A DNA stretch of 64,000 nt from Streptomyces sp. WAC08241. GTDB lineage: Bacteria; Actinomycetota; Actinomycetes; Streptomycetales; Streptomycetaceae. Below the pieces are notes generated by a model. That model saw nothing but the letters and a program-made list of their open reading frames with translations. It did not search any database and was not told where the DNA came from. The stretch lies in assembly GCA_007858575.1 (NCBI GenBank), contig CP042279.1, positions 744,001 through 808,000 of the forward strand, in the 5' to 3' direction. Both the position numbers and the translations under genes were made by a program. Position 1 is the first letter of the stretch. Each line of letters begins with the position of its first letter. Shown here in pieces: positions 11,352 through 21,463 of the stretch.

Positions 11352-12708
11352 GGAAAGAGTTGCTCCAGGTACTGAACCCGGCGACCGAGGAACACGTCGC
11401 CGACGTCCCCGCGGCCACCCCCGCCGACGTCGACGCCGCCGTCGCCCGGGCTGCCGCTGCCCAGCGGGCTGGGCCGCCGCCGCGCCCGCCGACCGCGCCC
11501 GGCTCCTCCGCCGCTTCGCCGCAGTCGTCGACGAACACGTCGAGGAACTGGCCCGGTTGGAGGTCACCGAGGCCGGCCACACCCTCGGCAACGCCCGCTG
11601 GGAGGCCGGCAACGTCCGCGACCTGCTCGACTTCTCCGCTGGGGAGTGGAGCGCCTCAACGGGCGCCAGATCCCGGTGGCCGGCGGCCTCGACGTCACGA
11701 TCCTCGAACCCCTCGGGGTCGTCGGCGTCATCGCCCCTGGAACTTCCCCATGCCGACCGCCGCCTGGGCCACCGCGCCCGCCCTCGCCGCCGGCAACGCC
11801 GTCGTCCTCAAGCCGGCCGAGACCACCCCGCTCACCGCGCTCCGCCTCGCCGAACTCGCCCTGGAGGCGGGCCTGCCCGAGGGCTCTTCCAGGTCCTCCC
11901 CGGCACCGGCCCGGTCGCCGGGAACGCCCTCGTCGAACACCCCGGCGTCGCCAAGATCGTCTTCACCGGCTCCACCCGGGTCGGCAAGTCCATCATGGCC
12001 AAGTGCGCCGACCGGGTGAAGCGGGTCACCCTCGAACTCGGCGGCAAGAGCCCCAACGTCGTCTTCGCCGACGCGGACCTCGAAGCCGCGGCCGCCGCCG
12101 CCCCCATGTCCTTCCTCGACAACAGCGGCCAGGACTGCTGCGCCCGCACCCGCATCCTCGTCCAGCGCGGCGCCCACGACCGCTTCCTGGAGCTGCTCGC
12201 CCCGCCATCGAGGAGATCGTCGTCGGCGACCCCTCCGACGAGCGCACCCAGATGGGCCCGCTCATCTCCCGCGCCCAGCTCGACCGCGTCCGCTCCTACG
12301 TCCCCGACACCCTCGAAGGGATCCGGGGCAAGGCGCCCGAGGGCCCCGGCTTCTGGTTCCCGCCGACCGTCCTCACCGGCCTGCCCGAGGACGCCCCCTG
12401 CGCCGTCGACGAGGTTCGGACCCGTCGCCGTCGTCCTCCCCTTCGAGGACGAGGCCGACGCGATCCGCCTCGCCAACGCCACCGAGTACGGCCTGTCCGG
12501 CTCCATCTGGACCCGGGACGTCGGCCGCGCCCTGCGCGTCTCCCGCGCCGTCCGCGCCGGCAACCTCTCCGTCAACTCCCACTCCAGCGTCCGCTACTGG
12601 ACCCCGTTCGGCGGCTACCAGCAGTCCGGCCTCGGCCGCGAACTCGGCCCCGACGCCCTGACCGCCTTCACCGAAACCAAGAACGTCTTCATCAGCACGG
12701 AGGCCTGA
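11348..12708 (+). CDS. Aldehyde dehydrogenase
   Basis: The NAD(P)-dependent aldehyde dehydrogenase fold is clear: [17 protein letters not shown] at the N-terminus, [20 protein letters not shown], the glutamate motif [14 protein letters not shown], the catalytic Cys in [11 protein letters not shown] and the ending [17 protein letters not shown]. It would oxidise the aldehyde of a gamma-glutamylated amine to the acid. Start GTG 11348 overlaps the stop of the ligase gene. The gene is unusually damaged, with about seven breaks (near 11472, 11640, 11735, 11885, 12205, 12413). Repaired length is about 455 residues, normal for the family. Confidence 0.9.
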
Positions 12709-12713
12709 ACCGC

Positions 12714-13509
12714 ATGACCACCGAAGAGAACATCTGCCGCCGTCTGGTCGGCCGCACCGCCGTCATCACCGGTGCCGGCAGCGGCATCGGCCTCGCCACC
12801 GCCCGCCGCCTCGCCTCCGAGGGCGCGAACGTCGTCTGCGGCGACATCGACGAGACCGCGGGCAAGGCCGCCGCCGAGGAGGTCGGCGGCACCTTCGTAC
12901 GGGTCGACGTCACCGACCCCGAGCAGGTCGAGGCGCTGTTCAAGACCGCCTTCGACACCTACGGCTCCGTCGACGTCGTCTTCAACAACGCCGGCATCTC
13001 GCCCCCGACGACGACTCCATCCTGGAGACCGGCCTGGAGGCCTGGAAGCGCGTCCAGGACGTCAACCTCACCTCCGTCTACCTCTGCTGCAAGGCCGCCC
13101 TGCCCTACATGCGCCGCCAGGCCGGGGCTCCATCATCAACACGGCCTCCTTCGTCGCCCTCATGGGCGCCGCCACCAGCCAGATCTCCTACACCGCCTCC
13201 AAGGGCGGCGTGCTCGCCATGTCCCGCGAGCTGGGCGTCCAGTTCGCCCGCGAGGGCATCCGCGTCAACGCGCTGTGCCCGGGACCCGTCAACACCCCGC
13301 TCCTCCAGGAGCTGTTCGCCAAGGACCCCGAGCGGGCCGCCCGCCGCCTCGTCCACATCCCCGTCGGCCGCTTCGCCGAGGCCGACGAGATCGCCGCCGC
13401 CGTCGCCTTCCTCGCCAGCGACGACTCCTCCTTCGTCAACGCCACCGACTTCCTCGTGGACGGCGGCATCGCGGGCGCGTACGTGACGCCCTCTAGCAGC
13501 CACCTCTGA
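12714..13509 (+). CDS. SDR family oxidoreductase
   Basis: This is a short-chain dehydrogenase/reductase with cofactor loop TGAGSGIGLATA, the NNAGI motif, and the active-site Tyr and Lys in SYTASKGGVLAMSRELG. The ending AFLASDDSSFVNATDFLVDGG is typical of classical SDRs. ATG 12714 lies six bases after the aldehyde dehydrogenase stop; breaks near 13003 and 13125. As the last gene of the operon it could oxidise the alcohol of gamma-glutamylethanolamide to the aldehyde that the neighbouring dehydrogenase then uses. That role is inference. Confidence 0.9.
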
Positions 13510-13538
13510 CAGCCGGGCGTCGCAAGGCGCCCGGCTGT
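13509..13538 (+). terminator. Hairpin terminator after the glutamylation operon
   Basis: ACAGCCGGGCG pairs perfectly with CGCCCGGCTGT over 11 bp with an 8-base loop, beginning at the SDR stop codon. There is no long T-run, as is usual in Streptomyces. Confidence 0.8.
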
Positions 13539-13578
13539 CCGCGTACCTCCCCGTCCGCGTACCTCCAGGAGCGTGCCC

Positions 13579-14835
13579 GTGAACCGCCGATCCCGCACGT
13601 CCGCCGCCGTCGCCGCGCTCGCCCTCGCCGCGACGACCCTCGTCTCGGCCGCCCCGGCACAGGCGAAGCACCGTCCGTGTCCCACCCTGAGCGTCTCCGC
13701 CGGCTGGTACGGCGACAACAAGGCCCGGCTCGACCGCCTGATCGCCGACCACTGCGCCGACGCGAGGACGAAGGGCCGGAAGCCCCTCGCCGTCTTCGAC
13801 TGGGACAACACCGTCATCAAGAACGACGTCGGCGACGCCACCCTCTACTGGCTCCTGCGCAACGACCGCGTCCGCCCGCCCCGGAACGACGACTGGTCCA
13901 CCACCAGCCGCCACCTCACCCCCGCCGCCGCGACCGCCCTCCGCGCGGCCTGCCCCACCGGCGTGCGCACCCTGCCCACCGCCACCGACGCCCGCTGCGC
14001 CGACGAGATCCGCTCCGTCTACTCCGACGGCGCCACCACCGGCGGAGCGGCCGCGTTCGCCGGCTTCGACCACCGCCGCACGGAACCTCAGTACGCCTGG
14101 CTGGCCCAGCTCCTGCGCGGCTGGACCGTCCGCGAGGTCGAGTCCTTCGCGGCCGCCGCCCGCGCCGAGAACCTCGCCGCCCCGCAGGGCGCCACCCAGC
14201 GGGTCGGCACCGCCCGGGTCACCGGCTGGATCCGTCCTTACGACCAGCAGCGCGACCTGATCGACACGCTCCGACGGGCCGGCTTCGACGTCTGGATCGT
14301 CTCCGCCTCGCCCGAGCCCGTCGTCGACGTCTGGGCCCGGGGCGTCGGCATCGACCCCTCGCACGCGATCGGCATCCGCAACACCACCGAACACGGCCGG
14401 CTCACCGCCCACTTCCAGGGCTGCGGCACCGTCCGGGACGGCGAGGACACGATGATCACCTACATCGACGGCAAGCGCTGCTGGATCAACCGGGAGATCC
14501 TCGGCGTCCGGGGCCCCGCCGCCGAACGCGTCCAGCCCGCCGCCCGACGCCAGGTCCTCGCCGCCGGGGACTCCGACACCGACGTCACCTTCCTGCGGGA
14601 CGCCACCGGGCTCCGCCTGGTCCTCAACCGCAACAAGAACGAGCTGATGTGCCGGGCGTACGAGAACGGCGACGGGCGCTGGCTCGTGAACCCCATGTTC
14701 ATCGAGCCGAAGGCCCGGAAGACCACCCCGTACCCCTGCGCCACCACCGGCCACACGGCGGGCGACGGCACGGCGGGGCCGGTCCGGCGGGCCGACGGCA
14801 GCGTGATCCCGGACCAGGAGGACACGGTGTACTAG
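13579..14835 (+). CDS. Secreted HAD-superfamily phosphatase
   Basis: This is an unbroken gene of about 418 residues. A signal peptide is visible (MNRRSRTSAAVAALALAAT, ending APAQA). HAD motif I is FDWDNTVIKND, motif II the Ser of IVSASPEP, and motif IV AAGDSDTDV, so the aspartate nucleophile and the Mg site are present. GTG 13579 is preferred over GTG 13573 because CAGGAG lies seven bases before it. Secretion suggests scavenging of phosphate from extracellular phosphomonoesters such as phosphocholine or phosphoethanolamine, which is inference. It ends three bases before the stop of the convergent PLP enzyme. Confidence 0.9.
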   Translation: MNRRSRTSAAVAALALAATTLVSAAPAQAKHRPCPTLSVSAGWYGDNKARLDRLIADHCADARTKGRKPLAVFDWDNTVIKNDVGDATLYWLLRNDRVRPPRNDDWSTTSRHLTPAAATALRAACPTGVRTLPTATDARCADEIRSVYSDGATTGGAAAFAGFDHRRTEPQYAWLAQLLRGWTVREVESFAAAARAENLAAPQGATQRVGTARVTGWIRPYDQQRDLIDTLRRAGFDVWIVSASPEPVVDVWARGVGIDPSHAIGIRNTTEHGRLTAHFQGCGTVRDGEDTMITYIDGKRCWINREILGVRGPAAERVQPAARRQVLAAGDSDTDVTFLRDATGLRLVLNRNKNELMCRAYENGDGRWLVNPMFIEPKARKTTPYPCATTGHTAGDGTAGPVRRADGSVIPDQEDTVY

Positions 14836-14838
14836 CCG

Positions 14839-16039
14839 CTACAGGAACGTACGGCCCTCGCCCCGGTACGTCGGCACGGTCGCCGTGATCCGGTCGCCCT
14901 CGACCAGGTGCAGGCTCTCGAACCGCTCGCACAGCTCGCCGGCCTTCGCGTGCCGGAACCACACCTTGTCGCCGATCCGCAGGTCGTCGGCCGGCGAGCC
15001 GAGCAGCGGGGTCTGCACCTCGCCGGCCCCTCCCGCGGGTCGTACCGCAGCCCCTCCGGCAGGTACGGCACGGGCAGCCGGTCCGGGCCCGCCGCCCCGG
15101 AGGCCGGGTAGCCGCCGCCGAGCACGGTCACCACGCCCACGCCCGGCCGCCGGACCACGGGCTGCGCGAAGAGCGCGGCGGGCCGGCCGCTGAAGGACGT
15201 GTAGTCGTCGAAGAGGCGCGGCACGAAGAGGCCCGAACCGGCGGCGATCTCCGTCACCGCGTCCTCGGCGGCCGTGTGCTGCACGCTGCCGGTGCCGCCG
15301 CCGTTCACGAACTCCAGGTCCGGCGCCACCGCCCGCACGGCCCGCACCACGGCCGCCCGGCGCTCCGCCAGCTCCCCGCGGGCGGCGGACTGCATCAGCC
15401 GGACCGCCCGCGACCGCAGCGGCCGGCCCGCGACCGCGTCCCCGACCCCCGCGACGTGCCCCTCGTACGCCATGATCCCGACCAGCCGGAACCCCGGCCG
15501 CCGCCCCACCGAGCGGGCCAGCTCCGCCAGCTCGGCGGGCTCCCGCAGCGGGGAGCGGCGGGCGCCGATCCGGATCCGGCCGCCGAGCAGGCTGAGCGCC
15601 GTGTCCAGCTCCAGGCAGACCCGGACCTCTCCGTCCCGCCCGCGCGGGAGGCGTCGATCAGGTCGAGCTGCGCCACGTCGTCCACCATCACGGTCACGGC
15701 GGCGGCGAGCTTCGGGTCCCGCGCCAGCTCCCCGAACCCGGCGCGGTCCGCCGACGGGTAGGCGAGCAGGACGTCCTCGAATCCGGCCCGCGCCAGCCAC
15801 AGCGACTCGTCGAGCGTGAACGACATGATCCCGGCGAAGCCCTCCCGGGCGAGCGCCCGCTCCAGGAGCGCCCGGCACCGCACGGACTTGCTCGCCACGC
15901 GCACGGGCTTGCCCCCGGCCCGGCGCACGAGGTCCGCCGCGTTGGCGTCGAAGGCTTCGAGGTCGACGATCGCCACGGGCGCGTCGAGGTGAGCGGTGGC
16001 CCGGTCGTAACGGGCCCGGTCGCCGGCACGGGGAGTCAT
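14839..16039 (-). CDS. PLP fold-III amino acid deaminase/aldolase (alanine-racemase N-domain)
   Basis: The N-terminal domain is the alanine-racemase barrel: the PLP lysine is in VRVASKSVRC, and the phosphate-binding region appears as FVNGGGTGSVQHT. Other conserved parts are LLAYPSADRAGFGELA, GIMAYEGHVAGVGD and DYTSFSGRPAALFAQPVV; the C-terminal domain has RIGDKVWFRHAKAGELCE. Related enzymes are D-threonine aldolase and D-serine dehydratase. Breaks lie near 15645 and 15035. Start ATG 16039 gives MTPRAGDRARYDRATAHLD. About 400 residues when repaired. The substrate is unknown. Confidence 0.87.
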
Positions 16040-16147
16040 GGCCCGAGCTTGCCAGACGGGTTTACGGGTGGGTAGCCCCTGAGTTCCCGTGCGGCGGGGA
16101 ACAGCCCGTAGAGTGACGGGCATTGTCGACACGAGCGGGAGACGGGG

Positions 16148-17666
16148 ATGACCAGCGAGCACCGCCCCACGTCCTCCCGCATCACGGAACTCCTCCTCCC
16201 GACGCCCCCTGCCACGGCAGGAACCCCCACCACCACCGCTCCGACGACACCCGAAACCCCCGGGCCCCCGCTCCCCCGGCCCGCCGGCCTCCGGAACCGC
16301 CACCGCCGGCCGCCCGCAGGAACCCAGGACCTCGCCTCCCACCGGCCCGCCGGCCTCCGGAACCACCACCGGTCGCCCCCGGCACCCGGCACCTCCGCCC
16401 CCGCCCGCCCGGTGACGGCCGGGACCTCCGTCCCCGCCCGTCCGGCGCCCGGCGCCGCCGACCTGCCCGCCGTCGAGACGACGGCCCGGCTCCGCGCGAT
16501 CCGTCCCACGGACCCCACGCCACCGCCGGGCCCGGCGCGCCCGGCGCAGGGCCCGTCCGCCCCGGCGCACCCGTCATCCGCACCGCCGCAGGCGGCGCCG
16601 CCCCGGCCGTCGTCGCCGCCCGCCCCGTCCGGGCCGCTCGCCCCGCCGCCTCGGACGTCCGCGTTCCCCGCTCCGGCGCGCCCGGCGGCCGTACCGGCCC
16701 AGCCGTCGCCCGCCGCCCCGCGCCGCCGCGGGCGACACCGCCCTCGCCGGACCCGGTGCTTCCGGCGGCACCGCCGGTGGCCCGGCCCGCGGCCGCGCCC
16801 GCCGCCTTCGCACCGCCTTCACCGCCGTCGTACGGCCGCGTCCCCGGTCACCCCACGAGCCACGTCCTGCCGCCCGAGGCGCCCATCGAGACCACCACGC
16901 GGCTGCGGCCCGTCCGGGACCGGGGAGCGCCGGGCGGACGGCCGCGGTCGCCACCTGCGCCGTGCTCGGGCTCGGACTCATCGGCGGCGCCCTCGCCGGG
17001 TGTGGCTGGCGGCCTCCGAGTCCGGGAAGCGCGCCGAGCCCGCCGGGTACGCCGAGGCCCGGGAGCTCTGGCACAACGCCCCCGTCGACACCCTCTTCCC
17101 CCGCACCCTCGACGGCCCCCACGCCGGCCCCGGCGCGGCCGGACGCACCTGGACCCGGATCGTCGTCGCCCCGGACGCCCCTGCTCGTCCGCCGTCCTCG
17201 CCGAGCGCCTGCTCGCCACCGTCGAGCCGCTCGGCTGCGAGCGCGTCCTGCGCGCCACGTACACCGACGCCACCGCCAGCAGCGTGATCACCGTCGGCCT
17301 CGTCTTCACCCGCGCCGACGCCACCGCGCAGCGCGCCTCGGCCGGGGCCTCACCGCCCGCCTCGGCCAGGACGTCCCCCGGCCCTCCCCGGCCCCGCCAC
17401 CGTCGCCGCCCGCTTCGGCGACCGGCAGCGCGCGAGCTGGTGGACCAGCGCCCCGCCGACCTCCCCGTCGTCGTCACTGCCGTCTCCGGCTTCGCCGACG
17501 GCCGGACCGTCGACGCCCCCAGCCCGCCGACCGGGCCACGGCCGAGGGCCGCACCGACGCCGTCGCCCAGTCCGGCCTCGGCCACGAGGCCAAGGGCATC
17601 ACCGAACGCCTCGAACGCCTGCTGCGCACGACCGCCACCGCCGCGGCGAAGGAGGAGAACCGGTGA
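16148..17666 (+). CDS. Pro-rich single-pass membrane protein coupled to mycosin-like protease
   Basis: I do not recognise a named family. The first 270 residues are a Pro/Ala/Arg-rich, probably disordered cytoplasmic region that contains two similar segments, VETTARLRAIR (near 16475) and IETTTRLRPVR (near 16885). A single hydrophobic helix follows (AVATCAVLGLGLIGGALAG, near 16950-17000), then an extracytoplasmic domain of about 200 residues with YAEARELWHNAPVDTLFP, LGCERVLRATYTDA and ASWWTSAPADLPVVV. Breaks lie near 16560, 16955, 17180, 17340 and 17520. The stop overlaps the GTG of the downstream protease, so both are made together. A type VII secretion-related role is a guess from that neighbour. 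Confidence 0.6.
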
Positions 17667-18879
17667 CCCGACCCGTCCGCCGGTCCGTGCGCGGCGGCGC
17701 GGCCCTCCTGCTCGCCACCGCCTTCTCCGTCCTGCCCGCCACCACCGCGCCCGCGCACGCCGACACCATCCGGGCCCGGCAGTGGGGCCTCGAAGCCCTC
17801 CACACCGACGAGGCCTGGCGCACCACCAAGGGCGCGGGCGTCACCGTCGCCGTCCTCGACACCGGTGTCGACGCCGAGCACCCCGACCTCGAAGGCTCCG
17901 TCCTGCCCGGCCACGACCTCATCGGCTTCGGCGCCGGACGGGGCGACCGCGCCTGGGCCCGGCACGGCACCGCCATGGCCGGGATCATCGCCGGGCACGG
18001 CCACGGCCCCGACGGCGAGGACGGCGTCCTCGGCATCGCGCCCGAGGCCGAGATCCTGCCCGTACGGGTCATCCTGGAGTCCCGCGACAAGGCCCGCGAC
18101 AAGGCGCGCAAGAGCCGCGGCACCGCCCTCGCCCAGGGGATCCGCTGGGCCGCCGACCACGGTGCCGACGTCATCAACCTCTCCCTCGGCGACGACTCCA
18201 AGTCCGCCCACCCCGACGCGGGCGAGGACGCGGCCGTCCAGTACGCCCTCGCCAAGGGGTCGCCGTCGTCGCCTCCGCCGGCAACGGCGGCGAGAAGGGC
18301 GACCACATCTCGTACCCCGCCGCCTACCCCGGCGTCATCGCCGTGACCGCCGTCGACCGCTACGGCACCCGCGCCTCCTTCTCCACCCGCCGCTGGTACG
18401 CCACGGTCAGCGCCCCCGGCGTCGACATCGTCATCGCCGACCCCGACCGCCGCTACTACGAGGGCTGGGGCACCAGCGCCGCCGCCGCGTTCGTCTCCGG
18501 GGCCGTCGCCCTCGTCCGGGCCGCCCACCCCGACCTCACCCCGGCCCAGCTCAAGACCCTCCTCATCGACACCGCGCGCAGCCGCCCCGAGGGCGGCCGC
18601 AGCGACGCCAAGGGGTACGGGACGGTCGACCCGGCCGCGGCCATCGAGGCGGGCGCCCGGCTGAAGGGCGGCGACCCGAAGGACACCGCCGCCGGCTACC
18701 GGGGGCGCTACTTCGGTCCCGGCCCCACCGCCCCCGCCGAGGAGCCCCGCTCCTTCGGCCTGCTCGCCCCGCTCCTCGGCGGCCTCGGCGCCCTGCTGCT
18801 CCTCACCGCCGTAGTGCTCCGGCGCGCCCACCGCTCCGGCCGGCACCCGGCGGACCGGGCGCACCGGCCCGGCGGCTAG
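17663..18879 (+). CDS. Mycosin-like membrane-anchored subtilase (S8 family)
   Basis: This is a subtilisin-type serine protease with all triad residues: Asp66 in VAVLDTGVD, His101 in ARHGTAMAGIIAG and Ser in GWGTSAAAAFVSGAVAL. It has a signal peptide (residues 1-33, ending PAHAD) and a C-terminal transmembrane helix (SFGLLAPLLGGLGALLLLTA) followed by a basic tail. This architecture is that of mycosins (MycP), which act with type VII secretion systems. There is one break near 18258. GTG 17663 overlaps the stop of the upstream Pro-rich gene. No ESX genes are in the window, so substrate and partners are unknown. Confidence 0.9.
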
Positions 18880-18888
18880 GCTCGGGGC

Positions 18889-19623
18889 GTGGCGCTCAAG
18901 AACATCCCGGACCCCGGTTTCTCCGACGACGACGGCACCGCCGACCCGCGGCTCGCCGCGGCCCTCGCGGCCTGGGCGGAGGACAGAACCGCCCACGGCC
19001 CCGTCCTCGCGGCGCTGCGGGAGGCCCGGCTGCTCGTCCCCGTGGTCGCCGTCCTCGGCGAGGTCGAGACCGACGAGAACGGCCTGCGCCGCGAGAAGAC
19101 CAGCGACATGGCCGTCCCCACCCTCACTGCCGGCGACCGGCGGGCCCTGCCCGCCTTCACCTCGACCGCCTCGCTCGCCCTCTGGGACCCGCAGGCCCGG
19201 CCCGTGGCCGTCCCGCTGCACCAGGCGCTCCAGGCCCTCGCGCACGAGAAGGCGGACACGCTCGTCCTCGACCTCGCGGGACCCGTGCCGTACCAGGTCA
19301 CCGGTCCGGCCCTGCTCGCCCTCGCCGAGGGCCGCGCCGACGTCGACCCGCTCGCCGACCCCGCCGTACGGGAGGCGGTCCGGGCGGCCGTCGCCGCCGA
19401 GCCCGCCGTGCTCCGCGCCCACCTGGGCCCCGGCGCCGCCGACGGCACCCTCGCCCTGGTCCTCGCCGGGGACGCCTCCCCGGCGGAGACCGCCCAGCGC
19501 GTGGCGCGCGCCCTGGCCGCCGACGCGACACTGAGGGCCCGCCTGGTGCGGGGCCTCGACCTGGCACTCCTGCCGGCCTCGGCCACGCCTCCGGGCGAGC
19601 CCTTCTACGTACGGGACGTGTAG
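18889..19623 (+). CDS. SseB family protein
   Basis: This is an unbroken 244-residue cytosolic protein. The sequence MALKNIPDPGFSDDDG, followed by LLVPVVAVLGE and AVPTLTAGDRRALPAFTS, matches the SseB N-terminal domain found widely in Streptomyces. No catalytic residues are evident, and the molecular role in actinomycetes is unknown. GTG 18889 lies nine bases after the protease stop, so it may be co-transcribed. Confidence 0.85.
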   Translation: MALKNIPDPGFSDDDGTADPRLAAALAAWAEDRTAHGPVLAALREARLLVPVVAVLGEVETDENGLRREKTSDMAVPTLTAGDRRALPAFTSTASLALWDPQARPVAVPLHQALQALAHEKADTLVLDLAGPVPYQVTGPALLALAEGRADVDPLADPAVREAVRAAVAAEPAVLRAHLGPGAADGTLALVLAGDASPAETAQRVARALAADATLRARLVRGLDLALLPASATPPGEPFYVRDV

Positions 19624-19652
19624 ACGTACGGAACGCGCAGACGTACGAGTTC

Positions 19653-20029
19653 CTAGCCGTACACCGGCCCCGTGTACTTCTCGCCCGGCCCCTGGCCCGG
19701 CTCGTCCGGGATCAGGGACGCCTCGCGGAAGGCGAGCTGGAGGGACTTCAGGCCGTCCCGCAGGGGCGCGGCGTGGAAGGAGGAGACCTCCGTCGCGCCG
19801 GCGTCGAGGAGACCCGCGAGCGCGTGCACCAGCTTGCGGGCCTCGTCGAGGTCCTTGTGCTTGTCGCCCTCCTCGGTGAGCCCGAGCTTCACCGCGGCGG
19901 CGCTCATCAGGTTGACGGCGACGGTCACGATCACCTCGACCGCCGGAACCTCGGCGATGTCACGGGTCATGGCTTCGAAGTCGGGGGTGTCGGAGGAGTC
20001 GGGGACTCGTTCTGGGGCGTCTCGCTCAT
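19653..20029 (-). CDS. DUF1844 domain protein
   Basis: The core FEAMTRDIAEVPAVEVIVTV then AVNLMSAAAVKLGL and DLDEARKLVHALAGLLD is the DUF1844 signature. Start ATG 20029 gives MSETPQNES, with one break near 20003. About 125 residues. It lies next to infC in Streptomyces as here; function is unknown. It is divergent from infC and convergent with the SseB gene. Confidence 0.85.
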
Positions 20030-20385
20030 GCCCCACACGATATGCCGGTCCCCGGTTAGCGGAGACCGCCGGGTCCTGCTAACCTTGTGTAACGACCGGC
20101 TGGACACGTGTGTGCCCGGCCCACAAGTGGAGGCTCCGTACTCCCACCCGACCACCCTCACGGGCGGCGGGTCACCGGTCAGGTGGCGCCCATCGTTCCG
20201 TACGGACGATGGAGCCGCCCGATGTGCGCCCCGCGGTTGACCGCGGCGGTGTTCCGGTATTCCCCTGGAGCCCTGTGTCTGTGTCCCGTCCGGGGCATTT
20301 TTCATGTACCGGCTCGGTTGGTCTCATAAACAGACGTTGCGCGTCCGTCCGCCAGGCGGTCGCGTGGTGCTACCGAGGAGGATCC
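20030..20385 (+). promoter_or_regulatory. infC operon promoter and structured leader
   Basis: No gene is visible in these 356 bases. A possible promoter is TTAGCG (20056-20061), an 18-base spacer and TAACCT (20080-20085), which would leave a leader of about 290 bases. Within it a 9-bp stem surrounds 20190-20212, CCGCGG-TTGA-CCGCGG forms a hairpin at 20231-20246, and a G/C-rich dyad runs into five T at 20297-20301, a possible attenuator. Ribosomal-protein/IF3 operons are commonly autoregulated through such leaders; the mechanism here is inference. Confidence 0.45.
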
Positions 20386-21045
20386 ATCAGCGCCGAGCCC
20401 CGCATCAACGACAGGATTCGCGTTCCCGAGGTGCGACTTGTCGGACCCAGCGGCGAGCAGGTCGGGATTGTTCCGCTTGCCAAGGCCCTGGAGCTCGCAC
20501 AGGAGTACGACCTCGACCTGGTCGAGGTGGCGGCGAACGCCCGTCCTCCCGTGTGCAAGCTCATGGACTACGGGAAGTTCAAGTACGAGTCGGCCATGAA
20601 GGCCCGTGAGGCGCGCAAGAACCAGGCGCACACGGTCATCAAGGAGATGAAGCTCCGGCCGAAGATCGACCCGCACGACTACGACACCAAGAAGGGTCAC
20701 GTCGTCCGGTTCCTCAAGCAGGGCGACAAGGTCAAGATCACGATCATGTTCCGTGGTCGTGAGCAGTCCCGCCCCGAGCTCGGCTTCCGGCTGCTGCAGC
20801 GGCTGGCGTCGGACGTCGAGGAGCTTGGCTTCATCGAGTCCAACCCGAAGCAGGACGGCCGGAACATGATCATGGTTCTCGGCCCGCACAAGAAGAAGAC
20901 CGAGGCCATGGCCGAGGCGCGTGAGGCCCAGGCCGCACGCAAGGCCGAGCGCCAGGGCGTCACCGCCGAGGAGACGTCCGAGGCCCCGGCACCCGAGGCC
21001 GAGGCCCCGGCCACCGAGGCTCCGGCCGAGACCCCCGAGGCGTGA
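20386..21045 (+). CDS. infC: Translation initiation factor IF-3, ATC start
   Basis: IF-3 binds the 30S subunit and enforces start codon selection. The protein is complete and unbroken (219 residues): [15 protein letters not shown] at the N-domain, the linker [17 protein letters not shown], and the C-domain [18 protein letters not shown]. The tail is an Ala/Glu/Pro-rich extension common in Streptomyces. No ATG, GTG or TTG lies near the conserved N-terminus; instead ATC 20386 follows GAGGAGG with a four-base gap. A rare start codon is the classical device by which IF-3 represses its own mRNA. It is the first gene of infC-rpmI-rplT. Confidence 0.95.
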   Translation: MSAEPRINDRIRVPEVRLVGPSGEQVGIVPLAKALELAQEYDLDLVEVAANARPPVCKLMDYGKFKYESAMKAREARKNQAHTVIKEMKLRPKIDPHDYDTKKGHVVRFLKQGDKVKITIMFRGREQSRPELGFRLLQRLASDVEELGFIESNPKQDGRNMIMVLGPHKKKTEAMAEAREAQAARKAERQGVTAEETSEAPAPEAEAPATEAPAETPEA

Positions 21046-21161
21046 TCCGAGGGCTGCCACCAGGCAGCGGGCTCCGCCCGGACCCACCGAACGAAGAACT
21101 GACGCTCCCGGATGTCCGGTGCCCGCACCGGGGAGCGCCACTGACGAGGAGATACGGCGCG

Positions 21162-21357
21162 ATGCCGAAGAACAAGACGCACTCCGGTGCCAAGAAGCGC
21201 TTCAAGGTCACCGGCTCCGGTAAGATCCTGCGCGAGCGCGCCGGCAAGCGCCACCTGCTCGAGCACAAGTCGTCCAGAGCTGACGCGTCGCCTCACCGGC
21301 AACGCGGAGATGGCCCCGGGCGACGCGGCCAAGATCAAGAAGATGCTGGGCATCTGA
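21162..21357 (+). CDS. rpmI: 50S ribosomal protein L35
   Basis: The sequence [20 protein letters not shown] and the ending [12 protein letters not shown] identify L35. The span is 196 bases, one more than the 195 needed for 64 residues plus stop, because an extra base (probably the A near 21279) shifts the frame between HLLEHKSS and [13 protein letters not shown]. As L35 is a core ribosomal protein this must be a sequence error. ATG 21162 follows GAGGAG. It lies between infC and rplT as usual. Confidence 0.95.
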
Positions 21358-21368
21358 TCTGATCACCC

Positions 21369-21386
21369 GCCCTCGGCGACGAGGGC
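21369..21386 (+). other. Intra-operon hairpin between rpmI and rplT
   Basis: GCCCTCG and CGAGGGC form a perfect 7-bp stem with a GCGA tetraloop in the 106-base gap before rplT. It could tune rplT expression or processing; no T-run follows. Confidence 0.5.
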
Positions 21387-21463
21387 CACCGGCCAGGTCC
21401 GGGACCCATTCGTTTTTCGGGTCGTGCGAGTCCAACCACGACCCCGCTACAAGGAGTCAACAA

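Noticed and set aside
17599..19422. A 607-codon minus-strand frame opposite the protease and sseB genes
   Set aside because: Gly/Ala/Glu-rich shadow of two clear plus-strand genes.
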